NCBI GenBank assembly: GCA_023421075.1
Contig: JAEZUM010000042.1
Span: 1 to 63,549, forward strand
Direction of reading: 5' to 3'
Origin: Bacillota bacterium
Lineage (GTDB): Bacteria; Bacillota; Clostridia; Lachnospirales; Lachnospiraceae
DNA: 63,549 nt
Below the pieces are notes generated by a model that saw nothing but the letters and a program-made list of their open reading frames with translations, was not told where the DNA came from and did no database searches. Within the stretch, counting starts at the first letter, position 1, and the number at the start of each line of letters is the position of its first letter. The position numbers were made by a program, and so were the translations under genes. Positions 35,497-44,249 of the stretch are shown in pieces.

Positions 35497-36003
35497 ATGT
35501 CATATCAAGAGAAAAGAACGATTGTGTCAATCGTAACAGGAATGATTATTTTGGCAGCCTATTGCATCTACGCATATAACAAATTACAATCAGGAGCAGC
35601 TGATCCGAGTAATAACCGGTTTTGGGCGGGTATTATCCTTGCCTTCATCGGAATTGGTATCGTAGTACAAATCATTATCCAGATCGTTTTTCATATCCTA
35701 TTGTCAGTAGCGGTAGCTGTGAAAAAGACCATAGGGGAAGAACGATGCGATGATAAAGAGATTGATAAGATTGTGAATAGTGAGATGGTGGAGGATGAAA
35801 TGGATCGACTGATCGGATTGAAGTCGATGCGTATCAGTTTTGCAATCGCAGGAATCGGATTTCTGGCAGGACTTGCAGCACTGCTTTTGAATTATTCAAC
35901 AGCGGTAATGCTTAATCTACTGTTTTTGTCCTTTAGTATAGGTTCCTTGTTGGAGGGCTTCTCACAGCTGTATTATTACAGAAGGGGTATTTACCATGTC
36001 TAA
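35497..36003 (+). CDS. Four-helix membrane protein, unknown
   Basis: Membrane protein of 168 aa with two N-terminal and two C-terminal membrane segments around a charged cytosolic loop (about 75-110). ATG 35497 is preferred over 35491 because AAGGAG is then eight bases away. It overlaps the following XRE regulator by eight bases. Membrane protein plus small XRE regulator pairs of this kind are common in Firmicutes; their role is not established. Confidence 0.8.
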   Translation: MSYQEKRTIVSIVTGMIILAAYCIYAYNKLQSGAADPSNNRFWAGIILAFIGIGIVVQIIIQIVFHILLSVAVAVKKTIGEERCDDKEIDKIVNSEMVEDEMDRLIGLKSMRISFAIAGIGFLAGLAALLLNYSTAVMLNLLFLSFSIGSLLEGFSQLYYYRRGIYHV

Positions 36004-36226
36004 GAAAATCGATATTACAAATAACATAAGAAAGCTACGCTTCTTTCATAATGAGATGACTCAACAGCAATTGGCTGAGAAAGTCGGGGCATCAAGACAG
36101 ACCATCGTTGCTATCGAAGCCGGTAAATATGCACCCTCCCTTGAGCTCGCATTTTTGATCGCGGATACCTTCGGAGTCGAGATTGGTGAGGTCTTTGGTT
36201 ATACTATGGCAGGTGGCAATGAGTAA
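35996..36226 (+). CDS. XRE-family HTH regulator
   Basis: Compact Cro/CI-type regulator of 76 aa, essentially only the HTH (QQLAEKVGASRQTIVAIEAG) followed by a short conserved tail (IGEVFGY). Translationally coupled to the upstream membrane protein gene. Probably represses its own operon. Confidence 0.9.
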   Translation: MSKKIDITNNIRKLRFFHNEMTQQQLAEKVGASRQTIVAIEAGKYAPSLELAFLIADTFGVEIGEVFGYTMAGGNE

Positions 36227-36288
36227 TACCAGAATGCAGTTTATAAGAATAATTTTGATGTGATTTGATGATAGAGGGAGGGATTTCT

Positions 36289-37227
36289 ATGCGAGCGGTT
36301 GTATACGATAAAAGTAGTTCGGAGAAATTAAGAATCATGGAAGTGGAGCAGCAGGTTCCGCAGGAAGAGGAAGTCCTGATTAAGATAGCAGCTGTATCTC
36401 TGAATGCCGCAGATTATCGTTCTATGAAGATGGGCATCATACCACGACGTAAGATTTTTGGAGCGGATATCGCGGGCCGTATCGAAGCGACTGGGGCGAA
36501 GGTTAAGAATTTTAAGGTCGGTGATGAGGTGATTGGAGATATATCAGGATGTGGCTTTGGGGGATTGGCGGAGTATGTAGCGGTCCCGGAGCATGTATTG
36601 GTGCGAAAGCCGGAAGGTATTCCTCATGATATGGCAGCAGCCTTGCCGATGGCTAGTGTAACTGCCTTGCAGGCACTACGGAATAAGGGTAATATACAAC
36701 TCGGTGATAAGGTGTTGATCTGTGGTGCCGGTGGCGGAGTCGGTCTATTTGCCGTACAGCTTGCCAAGTATTATGGAGCCGAAGTAACCGCTGTATGCAG
36801 CGAAAATAATGCTGTATTAGTACAGGAGCTCGGAGCAGATTATGTTATCAATTATAAGCTTCAGGATTTTAACACCGAAGGAAAACGATATGATCTGGTG
36901 GTGGGTATTAACGGCAATTATCCTATGTCAGCTTACCGTAGTGTACTGGCTCGTGGAGCCCGTTTCATATTGGTGGGTGGCTCCTTATCCCAAATGCTTC
37001 ATTTTCTTATAAGCAAGCTGTTTCTATTTATGGGAGGACATAAACTGCATTTTCTGGCTGCCAGACCCGAACCGAAGGACTTAGACTTTGTTATGAAGCT
37101 GGTGGGGGAAGGCATGATCAGGATAATCCTTGATCGGGCGTATTCCCTGGAACAGACTGCTGAGGCGTTCCGATATATGAGCAAGGGCCATGCAAGAGGT
37201 AAAGTTGTAATTAGGATGACGAATTAG
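36289..37227 (+). CDS. NAD(P)-dependent zinc-free dehydrogenase (quinone oxidoreductase type)
   Basis: Medium-chain dehydrogenase/reductase, 312 aa, GroES-like domain then Rossmann domain (GAGGGVGLFAVQLAKYYGA). No zinc-binding Cys/His set, so of the NADPH:quinone oxidoreductase type. ATG 36289 is selected by AGGGAGGG. Stands alone; substrate unknown. Confidence 0.88.
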   Translation: MRAVVYDKSSSEKLRIMEVEQQVPQEEEVLIKIAAVSLNAADYRSMKMGIIPRRKIFGADIAGRIEATGAKVKNFKVGDEVIGDISGCGFGGLAEYVAVPEHVLVRKPEGIPHDMAAALPMASVTALQALRNKGNIQLGDKVLICGAGGGVGLFAVQLAKYYGAEVTAVCSENNAVLVQELGADYVINYKLQDFNTEGKRYDLVVGINGNYPMSAYRSVLARGARFILVGGSLSQMLHFLISKLFLFMGGHKLHFLAARPEPKDLDFVMKLVGEGMIRIILDRAYSLEQTAEAFRYMSKGHARGKVVIRMTN

Positions 37228-37324
37228 CATAAAAAGTCTTGATTGAGATATGGTACTTTGCGCTTGCTTTTGAAAGGACTTGGAATTATAGTAGGATAAT
37301 AAGGATAAAGGAGCGATAGATTAA

Positions 37325-37522
37325 ATGGATGAGAAAAAGATACAGGCAATCTTGAATAAATATGACGGAGCCATTCGAAAAGCAGGAGCTTTTTTGATTG
37401 AGCTGGACGATAAGGAATTATTAATCACGGATTCCTGTGAAGGAATTGATATGGTACCTCTGAATAGAGATTTATGTCTTAAACTATCCGCCTTGTTTCA
37501 GGAACTGGGAGATAATATCTAG
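37325..37522 (+). CDS. Small protein, unknown
   Basis: A 65-residue acidic protein with an amphipathic start (MDEKKIQAILNKYDG) and a repeated ELxDKELL-like pattern. RBS AAAGGAGCG. No motif recognised. Not preceded by an obvious terminator from the dehydrogenase gene. Confidence 0.55.
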   Translation: MDEKKIQAILNKYDGAIRKAGAFLIELDDKELLITDSCEGIDMVPLNRDLCLKLSALFQELGDNI

Positions 37523-37638
37523 ATGGAGATAATATCTAGATAAGGAAAGGATTGAGGCTGTTTGACGATAAGTCTGCTTCGGTATAAATTCAGGAGAGCT
37601 ACACATAATAAGCTATCATTTATTAGGAGGTAGTTCCT

Positions 37639-37830
37639 TTGTCGAATCGAATAAACAGCAAGAATCCAAATAATACGAGTACGAATCATAACGGTCTTGC
37701 AGAAAGAAATATTACCGGAGATGATATGAAGCGCTTCAAAAATGCACTCGATAGTACCAATGGGTATGTGAGCGGAGATAAAGAAAGATCCTCTTCCAGT
37801 CATCAATTTTCTGATAAGCCGGCAAAGTAG
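37639..37830 (+). CDS. Small Asn/Ser-rich protein, unknown
   Basis: A 63-residue protein starting with TTG eight bases after TTAGGAGG. N-terminal half is rich in Asn, Ser and Thr (SNRINSKNPNNTSTNHNG), the rest charged (MKRFKNAL) and Ser-rich. Similar in style to the small genes at 31950 and 42782. No recognised family; small size and polar composition would suit a spore or cell-envelope component, which is only a guess. Confidence 0.55.
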   Translation: MSNRINSKNPNNTSTNHNGLAERNITGDDMKRFKNALDSTNGYVSGDKERSSSSHQFSDKPAK

Positions 37831-37840
37831 TAAAAAAACA

Positions 37841-37989
37841 GCATACGAAGGGTTGCTGAGTAAAATCATTATTAAGAATATCAATAATGTAACAAACCAA
37901 AAACAAGGATACCTATATTTCCAAGCGTATAAGATGTGAAATAGCTTAGCTTCGTATGCCTTTGGGAAAGCAGTTATCCTTGTTTTTTT
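37841..37989. terminator. Interleaved inverted repeats ending in a T-run
   Basis: Two perfect inverted repeats cross each other: GCATACGAAG (37841-37850) with CTTCGTATGC (37950-37959), and AAAAACAAGGATA (37899-37911) with TATCCTTGTTTTT (37975-37987). The second pair flanks a T-run and would terminate on either strand. The order a-b-a'-b' means the two cannot form together except as a pseudoknot. Confidence 0.65.
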
Positions 37990-38091
37990 AGTACTTTTAT
38001 GAGTGATAGAAAATATTGCCAATATTATTGATTAGTAGTAAAATATAGAAAAGTCATTCACGTATTTCGCTCATAAGTAGGGGGGTATATC

Positions 38092-38922
38092 ATGGAGGGT
38101 TTCGTTGGAACCAACAAGAGCTATAAAAGATATTTAGTAATTGCGTTAATGTCAGGGCTATTTCTATTACGATTTCCTCTTTTGATTATTGTAAGCTTCG
38201 TTCCGATCAACGTTGGTAAAAATGTGATCTTCGTATTATTTATGAATGGAACCTACCTCTTAACCTCATTATTGTTGATATTGGAGCGTAAACGACTGGC
38301 CGAGCTAAAATTTAATCTGTTTGCTGTTATCATTTTCGTCTTGGCACCGATTGTTCGAATCTTTGCTTATCAAGAACTGCGTATAACTACCCCCTTCTGG
38401 GATCTGTGGTTTCCGGCTGGAATGAGCATACTGATGGGTGTATTTTGTGTATTTCAATATAAGAGATTACAGAGAGATAATGCAAAGTACTACATAAAGT
38501 GGATACTAATATCGGTTATCGTTGGAGCATTGATTGCAATCGTCTCAAGTGGAGTTGATATGATGGTTGACCCACAGACAAGAGGCAATATGAAGGCGGG
38601 TGTCTCCATCTTGATTAGTGCTTTCTTTATTCAGCTTGCAAATGCAGCGGTAAGCGAAGAACCGTTGTTTCGGGGATTTTTGTGGGGATATCTTGAGAAC
38701 AAGGGTTGGAAGCAGTACCGTATATTACTCTTTCAAGCGGGATTGTTTGGACTGGGACATATCTACTATCTGCCAGAGAACCCGATATATTTCCTCTGGA
38801 CCATACTGATACCAATTATTTTAGGCTTTTTGGTTATGAAATCTAAGAGCGTTGGCAGCAGCATGATTGCTCATGGAATGGTCAACTCACTTTCGGACAT
38901 GATACAACATTATACCTGGTAG
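38092..38922 (+). CDS. CPBP-family intramembrane protease
   Basis: CAAX-protease/bacteriocin-processing (Abi) family protein, 276 aa, with about eight membrane segments. The metal-site motifs are intact: EExxxR with Glu189-Glu190 (VSEEPLFRGF), FxxxH (FGLGHIYY) and HxxxN (HGMVNSLSD). In bacteria such proteins process peptides or give self-immunity to bacteriocins; no bacteriocin gene is seen here. RBS AGGGGGG. Confidence 0.9.
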   Translation: MEGFVGTNKSYKRYLVIALMSGLFLLRFPLLIIVSFVPINVGKNVIFVLFMNGTYLLTSLLLILERKRLAELKFNLFAVIIFVLAPIVRIFAYQELRITTPFWDLWFPAGMSILMGVFCVFQYKRLQRDNAKYYIKWILISVIVGALIAIVSSGVDMMVDPQTRGNMKAGVSILISAFFIQLANAAVSEEPLFRGFLWGYLENKGWKQYRILLFQAGLFGLGHIYYLPENPIYFLWTILIPIILGFLVMKSKSVGSSMIAHGMVNSLSDMIQHYTW

Positions 38923-38969
38923 AGGGATATCATAAGAAAGGGAATGCTCCGGCATAACGTAACAAACAG

Positions 38970-39025
38970 ATAAATGAGCTTGAAGAACAATAACATGATT
39001 AATTATTGTCTTCAAGCTCATTTAT
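38970..39025. terminator. Long bidirectional terminator hairpin
   Basis: A 23-base arm (38970-38993) pairs with 39003-39025 with a single-base irregularity; shared core ATAAATGAGCTTGAA. Sits between two convergent genes. Confidence 0.8.
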
Positions 39026-39105
39026 GTGTCTGCCAAACAGTGGATACTCCCCCGTATACATTATCAGTATGGCTATATAATTTTTGTTCTTATATTTTAT
39101 TGGTA

Positions 39106-39240
39106 TTATGGGCGTAGAATTTTAGTAAACCAACGATAGGAAGCGATGTAGTTTCTTCCTACTCTTTTGTTGTGTATATAGATTGAAAATAGTAGAAAAG
39201 CGGTTAGTACCATGAATAATATCATTGCATTGATTAACAT
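39106..39240 (-). CDS. Small membrane protein, unknown
   Basis: A 44-residue protein: one hydrophobic helix (about residues 3-22), then a basic, aromatic tail (HNKRVGRNYIASYRW). The ATG at 39240 follows GGAGGAGGAAGCC, an excellent ribosome site, so upstream starts in the same frame are not needed. Convergent with the CPBP gene. A paired 30-base direct repeat lies just upstream. No family recognised. Confidence 0.65.
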   Translation of the reverse strand: MLINAMILFMVLTAFLLFSIYIHNKRVGRNYIASYRWFTKILRP

Positions 39241-39300
39241 AAGGCTTCCTCCTCCATTCCATGACAGATGATCTTTCACTATGGCACATAAGACCTTCAA

Positions 39301-39364
39301 CAACTGAACTTTTTTTATGGTTCATCTTGCATAGCAATTGAACTTTGTTTATGATTCATCTTGT
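39301..39364. repeat. Two 30-bp direct repeats, 34-bp period
   Basis: CAACTGAACTTTTTTTATGG and the matching CAATTGAACTTTGTTTATGA begin two copies (39301-39330 and 39335-39364) that both end TTCATCTTG. Each copy carries an imperfect palindrome TGAAC..TTCA. They lie upstream of the small minus-strand gene and could be regulator sites. Confidence 0.6.
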
Positions 39365-39495
39365 TTAACGTCTGTATTAGTATGTAACCTAATCATACCG
39401 AACAGATAGACATACAACTACCATGTAATGGTTAAAATGTTGTAAAATCAATGTAAGATACTGCTTGAGACATTCTTATAGATAAAGAAAGTATG

Positions 39496-39545
39496 TAAGT
39501 GCCGTAATTTCAGCAAAGAGGTTACGGCATTTTACATGTCCTTAC
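39496..39545 (+). other. Hairpin upstream of EAL gene
   Basis: GTAAGTGCCGTAA pairs with TTACGGCATTTTAC around a 24-base loop. It is 100 bases ahead of the EAL gene. I see no consensus of a c-di-GMP riboswitch (no GEMM-I core), so this is either a terminator of an upstream transcript or a leader hairpin. Confidence 0.5.
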
Positions 39546-39645
39546 ATTGAAATGAACATAGAATTAACACAGGATTTACCAAATGGTGTAGGATATGTTC
39601 CGAAATTATTGATAAGATAAAATAAAAAATAGTTGAGGAAAATCG

Positions 39646-40473
39646 ATGAGGGCAGAGCTAAGAGAAACATTGGATGATATCATCCGTAATAAGAGCATTA
39701 AGAGTGTTTTTCAACCGATCATATCTTTGCAGGACGGGGAAATCCTAGGACATGAGGCATTAAGCAGGATTACCTGTGAAGGTGTGATTGAGAACCCGGA
39801 GATGCTTTTTTGTATCGCGGGAGAATACGGAAGGCTATGGGATTTGGAGCAGTTATGCAGAACGATTGCCCTAGAGACCGCTTATGAGACGATGAGACCT
39901 CCCTATGACAAGATGCTGTTTCTGAATGTAAATCCGAACATTATGCACGATGAAAAATTCAAAAGAGGCTTTACCAAGGATTTTCTGAAGCAATATCATA
40001 TTAAACCTCAGAATATCATCTTTGAGATTACGGAGCAGAATGTGATTTTGGACATGAGTGGCTTTCTTTCGGCGGTTGACAATTATCGCGGACAGGGCTA
40101 TAAGATTGCGATTGATGATGTGGGTTCCGGGTATTCCGGTTTGAATTTAATCAGTGAAATTAATCCCAATTACATAAAGCTGGATATGAAGCTGATCCGG
40201 GGCATTAACAGTGACAGTCTAAAATATGCTTTGGTGAAGGGGATGGTTGAGCTTTCCAAGGTGTCCCAGATTAAACTGATTGCAGAGGGAATTGAGACAT
40301 ATTCAGAGCTGGAAACACTGATTGGACTTGGCGTTCAATATGGTCAGGGATACTATATTCAAAGACCAAACGAGATGATCCTGGAACTGTCAGCAGACCT
40401 TATAAGCATAATCAAGAAACTAAATCGAAAGCATAATAAAACCTTACTGGGGTTGATGATGAATCGGGGATAA
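39646..40473 (+). CDS. EAL-domain c-di-GMP phosphodiesterase
   Basis: Stand-alone EAL domain protein of 275 aa, degrading cyclic di-GMP. Catalytic features look intact: EAL motif Glu37 (GHEALSR), LFLNVNP, FEITEQ, AIDDVGSGYSG, YIKLDM and LIAEGIET. No GGDEF, sensor or membrane domain. The chemoreceptor gene starts 29 bases later, so they are almost certainly co-transcribed and the receptor may provide the sensory input. Confidence 0.92.
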   Translation: MRAELRETLDDIIRNKSIKSVFQPIISLQDGEILGHEALSRITCEGVIENPEMLFCIAGEYGRLWDLEQLCRTIALETAYETMRPPYDKMLFLNVNPNIMHDEKFKRGFTKDFLKQYHIKPQNIIFEITEQNVILDMSGFLSAVDNYRGQGYKIAIDDVGSGYSGLNLISEINPNYIKLDMKLIRGINSDSLKYALVKGMVELSKVSQIKLIAEGIETYSELETLIGLGVQYGQGYYIQRPNEMILELSADLISIIKKLNRKHNKTLLGLMMNRG

Positions 40474-40502
40474 TGCTTGAATAATAGATCAGGGAGGCAC
40501 AT

Positions 40503-42473
40503 ATGAAAAGCATAAAGACAAAACTGATTCTTTTTTCGACGGTACTCGTATTATCCGTAACCTTATTAATAGGTTTTATTGCAATCACTGTCGGTAAGAA
40601 TGAGTTGCAGAAGGAGGCTGAGTATTCCCTGCTGTTAATCGCAGAGGAGAGTGCTAAGCTTACGGAAAGCAGAATGGACGCAATGGTTTCTACACTCACT
40701 ATGATTTCGAAGAACTCTGAACTTGCAGATATGGGGTGGGAAGTGAATTTGGATCTAATATCGAAGGAATTGAAAAAGACGGACTTTATCGATCTTGGGT
40801 ATATTCTTCCGAATGGTTATACCTATTATACAGATGGCACGGTCCGTCTGATGAGTGATAGAAGCTATGTTAAGGATGCTCTTAGTGGTGATTCAAAGGT
40901 ATCGGATGTAATCATCAGCAGAGTCACCAGAAAACCTGAGATTGAAGCAGCGGTTCCGGTCTATAAGGATGGAGAAATTGTAGGAGCATTAATTGCGCGC
41001 ATGGAGGCTGGGTATCTGAGTGCCATAACAAGCGATATCGGATATGGTGAAAGAGGTTATGCCTTTATGATGAATCATGAGGGAACCATCATCGCTCACC
41101 CGGTGCAAGAGAAGGTGATCGGTCGTTATAACCCGATGAAAGAAGAAGGAGATACTGCTTATCAGCAAATACTGAGCGAGAAGAAAGGAATAACAAGCTT
41201 TTTAGAAGCCGGAGAGATATTGTATGCGGGATATGCACCAATTGAAGGAATGGATTGGTATTTTGTCGTAACAGCTAATAAGCAGGAGGTTATGTCTGCG
41301 ATACCGCAAATGCTTCGTACCATTATCCTTGTTATGCTTGCTGTTTTTCTCTGCAGCCTGTTGGTGGTATTTCTGTTTGAACGCAGGATTACCAAGCCTT
41401 TGGTTGAGTTGACGAGACAATCTGTACGGATTGGAAATCTCGATATCAGTGAGAATATCGAAGAACGCTATCTTGAACAAGAGGATGAGATAGGAACTTT
41501 GTCAGAGGCTTTTCAGAAGCTTACCATAAAGCTTCGTGACACCATCAATGCAATTTCTGACTCGGCGAACGAGGTATCGGATACGGCGCTTCGATTGACC
41601 GCAACCTCGCAGCAATCGGCTCTCGTAGCGGAGGAGATTGTGAAGACTGTGGAAGAGATTGCAAAAGGAGCCATGGAACAGGCGAATCATACCGAAGAGG
41701 GAATGACACAGGCGTCGGTATTAGAGACGAAGATAGAAACAAATCATCAATTTGTACTTGAATTGAATACTGCTACAGAACATGTTAATCAGATGGTACA
41801 GAAAGGAATCAAAGAAATAGAGCAATTGGCAAGGCTGACGCAGGAGAATGATACTGCAACCAGAAACACCTGCGATATGATGCAGAAAATGAAGCAGAAT
41901 TCTACTCAGATCAGTGAAGCAAGTAAAATAATCTCGGATATGGCAAAGCAGACAAATCTAATCGCCTTAAATGCAACGATCGAAGCAGCAAGAGCAGGAG
42001 ATGCAGGACTGGGTTTTGCTGTTGTAGCCAGAGAGATTCAGACAATGGCGGATCAATCTGCAGAATCGACCAAATACATCGATGTAATTCTAAGTAGTTT
42101 ACAGCGAAGTATTGAGCAGTCTGTGGAGAGTATGAACAGTATCCTTCTTGCTTCCCGGAAACAGCAACAGAGCGTCAACGATACCATCGAAAGGTATCAA
42201 AATATCTCGGAGGCAATGACCAAATCGGAGGTTGCAGTCGAAAAAATTAATAACTCGGAAACGGAAATGGAAGCCGCGACGAACGAGATCAAGCTTATGC
42301 TGCAATCTCTTACTGCGATCGCAGAACAGAATGCTGCAGGCAGCCAGCAGGCAACCTCTACGATGGAGGAACAAGCTGCTTCAGTACAAGTACTTACTGA
42401 GATATGTATACATCTATCTGAATTAGCCGAAGACTTGAGAAGTGTAATCTCACGTTTTATCGTAGCAACATAG
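40503..42473 (+). CDS. Methyl-accepting chemotaxis protein
   Basis: Chemoreceptor of 656 aa. Membrane segment about 7-28, extracellular double-Cache sensor (about 35-275), second segment about 280-303, HAMP, and a long signalling coiled coil with the hairpin tip near 488-512 (NATIEAARAGDAGLGFAVVA). Cache receptors usually sense small metabolites such as amino or organic acids. Forms an operon with the EAL gene, linking chemotaxis and c-di-GMP. Confidence 0.95.
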   Translation: MKSIKTKLILFSTVLVLSVTLLIGFIAITVGKNELQKEAEYSLLLIAEESAKLTESRMDAMVSTLTMISKNSELADMGWEVNLDLISKELKKTDFIDLGYILPNGYTYYTDGTVRLMSDRSYVKDALSGDSKVSDVIISRVTRKPEIEAAVPVYKDGEIVGALIARMEAGYLSAITSDIGYGERGYAFMMNHEGTIIAHPVQEKVIGRYNPMKEEGDTAYQQILSEKKGITSFLEAGEILYAGYAPIEGMDWYFVVTANKQEVMSAIPQMLRTIILVMLAVFLCSLLVVFLFERRITKPLVELTRQSVRIGNLDISENIEERYLEQEDEIGTLSEAFQKLTIKLRDTINAISDSANEVSDTALRLTATSQQSALVAEEIVKTVEEIAKGAMEQANHTEEGMTQASVLETKIETNHQFVLELNTATEHVNQMVQKGIKEIEQLARLTQENDTATRNTCDMMQKMKQNSTQISEASKIISDMAKQTNLIALNATIEAARAGDAGLGFAVVAREIQTMADQSAESTKYIDVILSSLQRSIEQSVESMNSILLASRKQQQSVNDTIERYQNISEAMTKSEVAVEKINNSETEMEAATNEIKLMLQSLTAIAEQNAAGSQQATSTMEEQAASVQVLTEICIHLSELAEDLRSVISRFIVAT

Positions 42474-42514
42474 ACTTACAATTATTAATGGATTCTTATA
42501 TGTATAAAATATTT

Positions 42515-42554
42515 GGGGATGGATCAAAGCATGATGAAGATTTGATCCATCCCC
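42515..42554. terminator. Terminator hairpin
   Basis: GGGGATGGATCAAA pairs perfectly with TTTGATCCATCCCC around a 12-base loop. Serves the chemoreceptor operon and probably the convergent small gene. Confidence 0.75.
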
Positions 42555-42608
42555 ATTACAAATTTTACTCGATGTCGGATGTTTTGTTTAACTCTTAATA
42601 GATAGTTC

Positions 42609-42782
42609 CTACTTATCGATACCGCGGTTTGGCATCTCACTAGGAATATTGGGGGTAGCAGTAGCAGGATGTGGATTGCTTATCTCTGAACTGTTACCAT
42701 AATCAATATCGCTTTCCACTGCTACGTTCTTCGAGCCGGTATCCTTTGAAGGTGTTGCATTGCTGTCATTACAATAATCCAT
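42609..42782 (-). CDS. Small Asn/Ser/Pro-rich protein, unknown
   Basis: A 57-residue polar protein without membrane segment. ATG 42782 lies eight bases after GGAG; a GTG three codons upstream overlaps that site. Rich in Asn, Ser, Asp and Pro with the end EMPNRGIDK. No recognised family. Isolated between two convergent transcripts. Confidence 0.5.
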   Translation of the reverse strand: MDYCNDSNATPSKDTGSKNVAVESDIDYGNSSEISNPHPATATPNIPSEMPNRGIDK

Positions 42783-42968
42783 CGTATTCACTCCATTTCT
42801 TGCCTTCCTCCGAATTACGCGTATCCTTCGTGTTCATGACACAGCATTTTCTGTGAGGTTAACGTTTTGTTTGTTTTACACAGAACTAGTATGTGTAGCG
42901 GTAATTGTAATATTCCTTTCATTACGATTCATTTACCATCTCTAACTCAATTAAGTAGAAACAATTTC

Positions 42969-42996
42969 TTGATTTAAAATTCGGATATGGTAAACT
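42969..42996 (+). promoter_or_regulatory. Promoter of DUF4317 gene
   Basis: TTGATT, 16-base spacer, TAAACT with a TGG extension, about 120 bases before the start codon. Confidence 0.5.
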
Positions 42997-43043
42997 AGTA
43001 ATTGTTGTGAATTAATTATGGATATACAGGCTGAGGATACAAA

Positions 43044-43106
43044 ATGCTGACTCGTAATGAGGATGCATTTCGGAATGTGCATATGAAAGATACTGATAAG
43101 GAGTGA
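43044..43106 (+). CDS. Possible 20-residue leader ORF
   Basis: ATG at 43044 gives MLTRNEDAFRNVHMKDTDKE and stops nine bases before the DUF4317 start; the Shine-Dalgarno AAGGAG of that gene lies inside its last codons. Upstream GCTGAGG is a modest ribosome site. It might couple translation to the next gene, but a chance ORF is quite possible. Confidence 0.25.
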   Translation: MLTRNEDAFRNVHMKDTDKE

Positions 43107-43115
43107 GTAAATACT

Positions 43116-44249
43116 ATGATCAATAGTGAGATATTAGAGATCAGAAAGCAGATGAAGCATGAGAATTGCTCAATAACGAAGGTGAGTGGCTGCTATGTGG
43201 ATGGAGAGAAGACGATAAAAACGAAATTCACGGAGTCCTTTCTTTGCTTACCGGAGGAAGAGACCTTTAAATATTTTGAGATTTTTAAGAAAACCTTATC
43301 CGGAACCATCGGTAAGAATTTAATTAACATGGACTTTCCGTTGGAGACCGAGTTTAACGGAGGAACTCAGGAATTTCTGTTAAAGCTTCGTGACAGTGAG
43401 CTGAAGGAAGAAAACTTACTGGAAGAGTTCTATCAAAAGATTATACAGACCTATGATTATCCCAGTAATTATCTTATTCTTATAGTATATGCTGCCTACG
43501 ATGTTCCTGGAAAAACAAATGATAAAATCATGATGGAGGATGCCTCGGATGAGGTGTATCGCTACATACTCTGTTCAATCTGTCCTGTAAATCTCTCAAA
43601 GCCCGGGTTATGTTATCATGAGGACTTGAATCAGATCGGTAAGAGAATACAAGACTGGGTGGTAGGGATGCCGAATAACGGCTTTTTGTTCCCTGCCTTC
43701 AACGACCGTAGTACTGACCTTCACAGTGTTTTATATTATTCTAAGGATTCTGAGGAATTGCACGATGATTTTGCCAAAGAACTGCTTGGCTGTGAGGTGC
43801 CTATGTCAGCCGGTGGGCAGAAGGAAACATTCCAGACCTTGATTAAGGAGACCTTGGGGGAGGAATGTGAGTATGAGATTGTCCGTAACATTCATGAGAA
43901 GCTGAATGATATTTTGGAAGAGCATAAACTCAAAGAGATTGCAGAACCTCTTACCTTGGACAGGTCTGAGGTGAAAAGCATCTTTGCAGATAGTGGTGTA
44001 GAGGAAGAGAAGCTTGTAGAATTTGATAAAAATTATGAGAAGATGACAGGTGAAAACACAACATTAATGGCTGCAAATGTAGTAAATACCCGAGTATTCG
44101 AGGTGAAGACACCGGATGTAGTAATCAAAGTGAACCCGGAACGCGTCGATTTGGTACAGACGAAGCTGGTAGATGGACGTAAATGTCTTGTCATCGAAAT
44201 AACGGATCAGGTAGAAGTGAATGGAATCTTAGTGAAACCAACGATATAA
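43116..44249 (+). CDS. DUF4317 protein
   Basis: Cytosolic protein of 377 aa matching DUF4317, a family found in Lachnospiraceae and relatives and without known function. Polar and acidic, with no signal peptide, membrane segment or catalytic motif I can point to. Its stop codon (44247-44249) directly abuts the stop of the convergent methyltransferase gene, with no space for a terminator. Confidence 0.8.
   Translation: MINSEILEIRKQMKHENCSITKVSGCYVDGEKTIKTKFTESFLCLPEEETFKYFEIFKKTLSGTIGKNLINMDFPLETEFNGGTQEFLLKLRDSELKEENLLEEFYQKIIQTYDYPSNYLILIVYAAYDVPGKTNDKIMMEDASDEVYRYILCSICPVNLSKPGLCYHEDLNQIGKRIQDWVVGMPNNGFLFPAFNDRSTDLHSVLYYSKDSEELHDDFAKELLGCEVPMSAGGQKETFQTLIKETLGEECEYEIVRNIHEKLNDILEEHKLKEIAEPLTLDRSEVKSIFADSGVEEEKLVEFDKNYEKMTGENTTLMAANVVNTRVFEVKTPDVVIKVNPERVDLVQTKLVDGRKCLVIEITDQVEVNGILVKPTI

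Noticed and set aside
35996..36226. Antitoxin of a toxin-antitoxin pair
   Set aside because: The overlapping partner is a four-helix membrane protein without toxin features, and such XRE/membrane pairs are common non-toxic units.
37519..38022. 167-codon minus-strand ORF with hydrophobic stretches
   Set aside because: It covers a well-supported small plus-strand gene, both interleaved inverted repeats and a terminator T-run, has no ribosome site and matches no family pattern. Its hydrophobicity is the antisense of Asn/Lys-rich codons.
38092..39240. Bacteriocin/immunity locus around the CPBP gene
   Set aside because: No double-glycine leader peptide, ABC exporter or modification enzyme is present nearby; the small membrane protein alone is not enough.
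39496..39545. c-di-GMP riboswitch ahead of the EAL gene
   Set aside because: The position is tempting, but the conserved GEMM-I or type II elements are absent; only a simple hairpin is visible.
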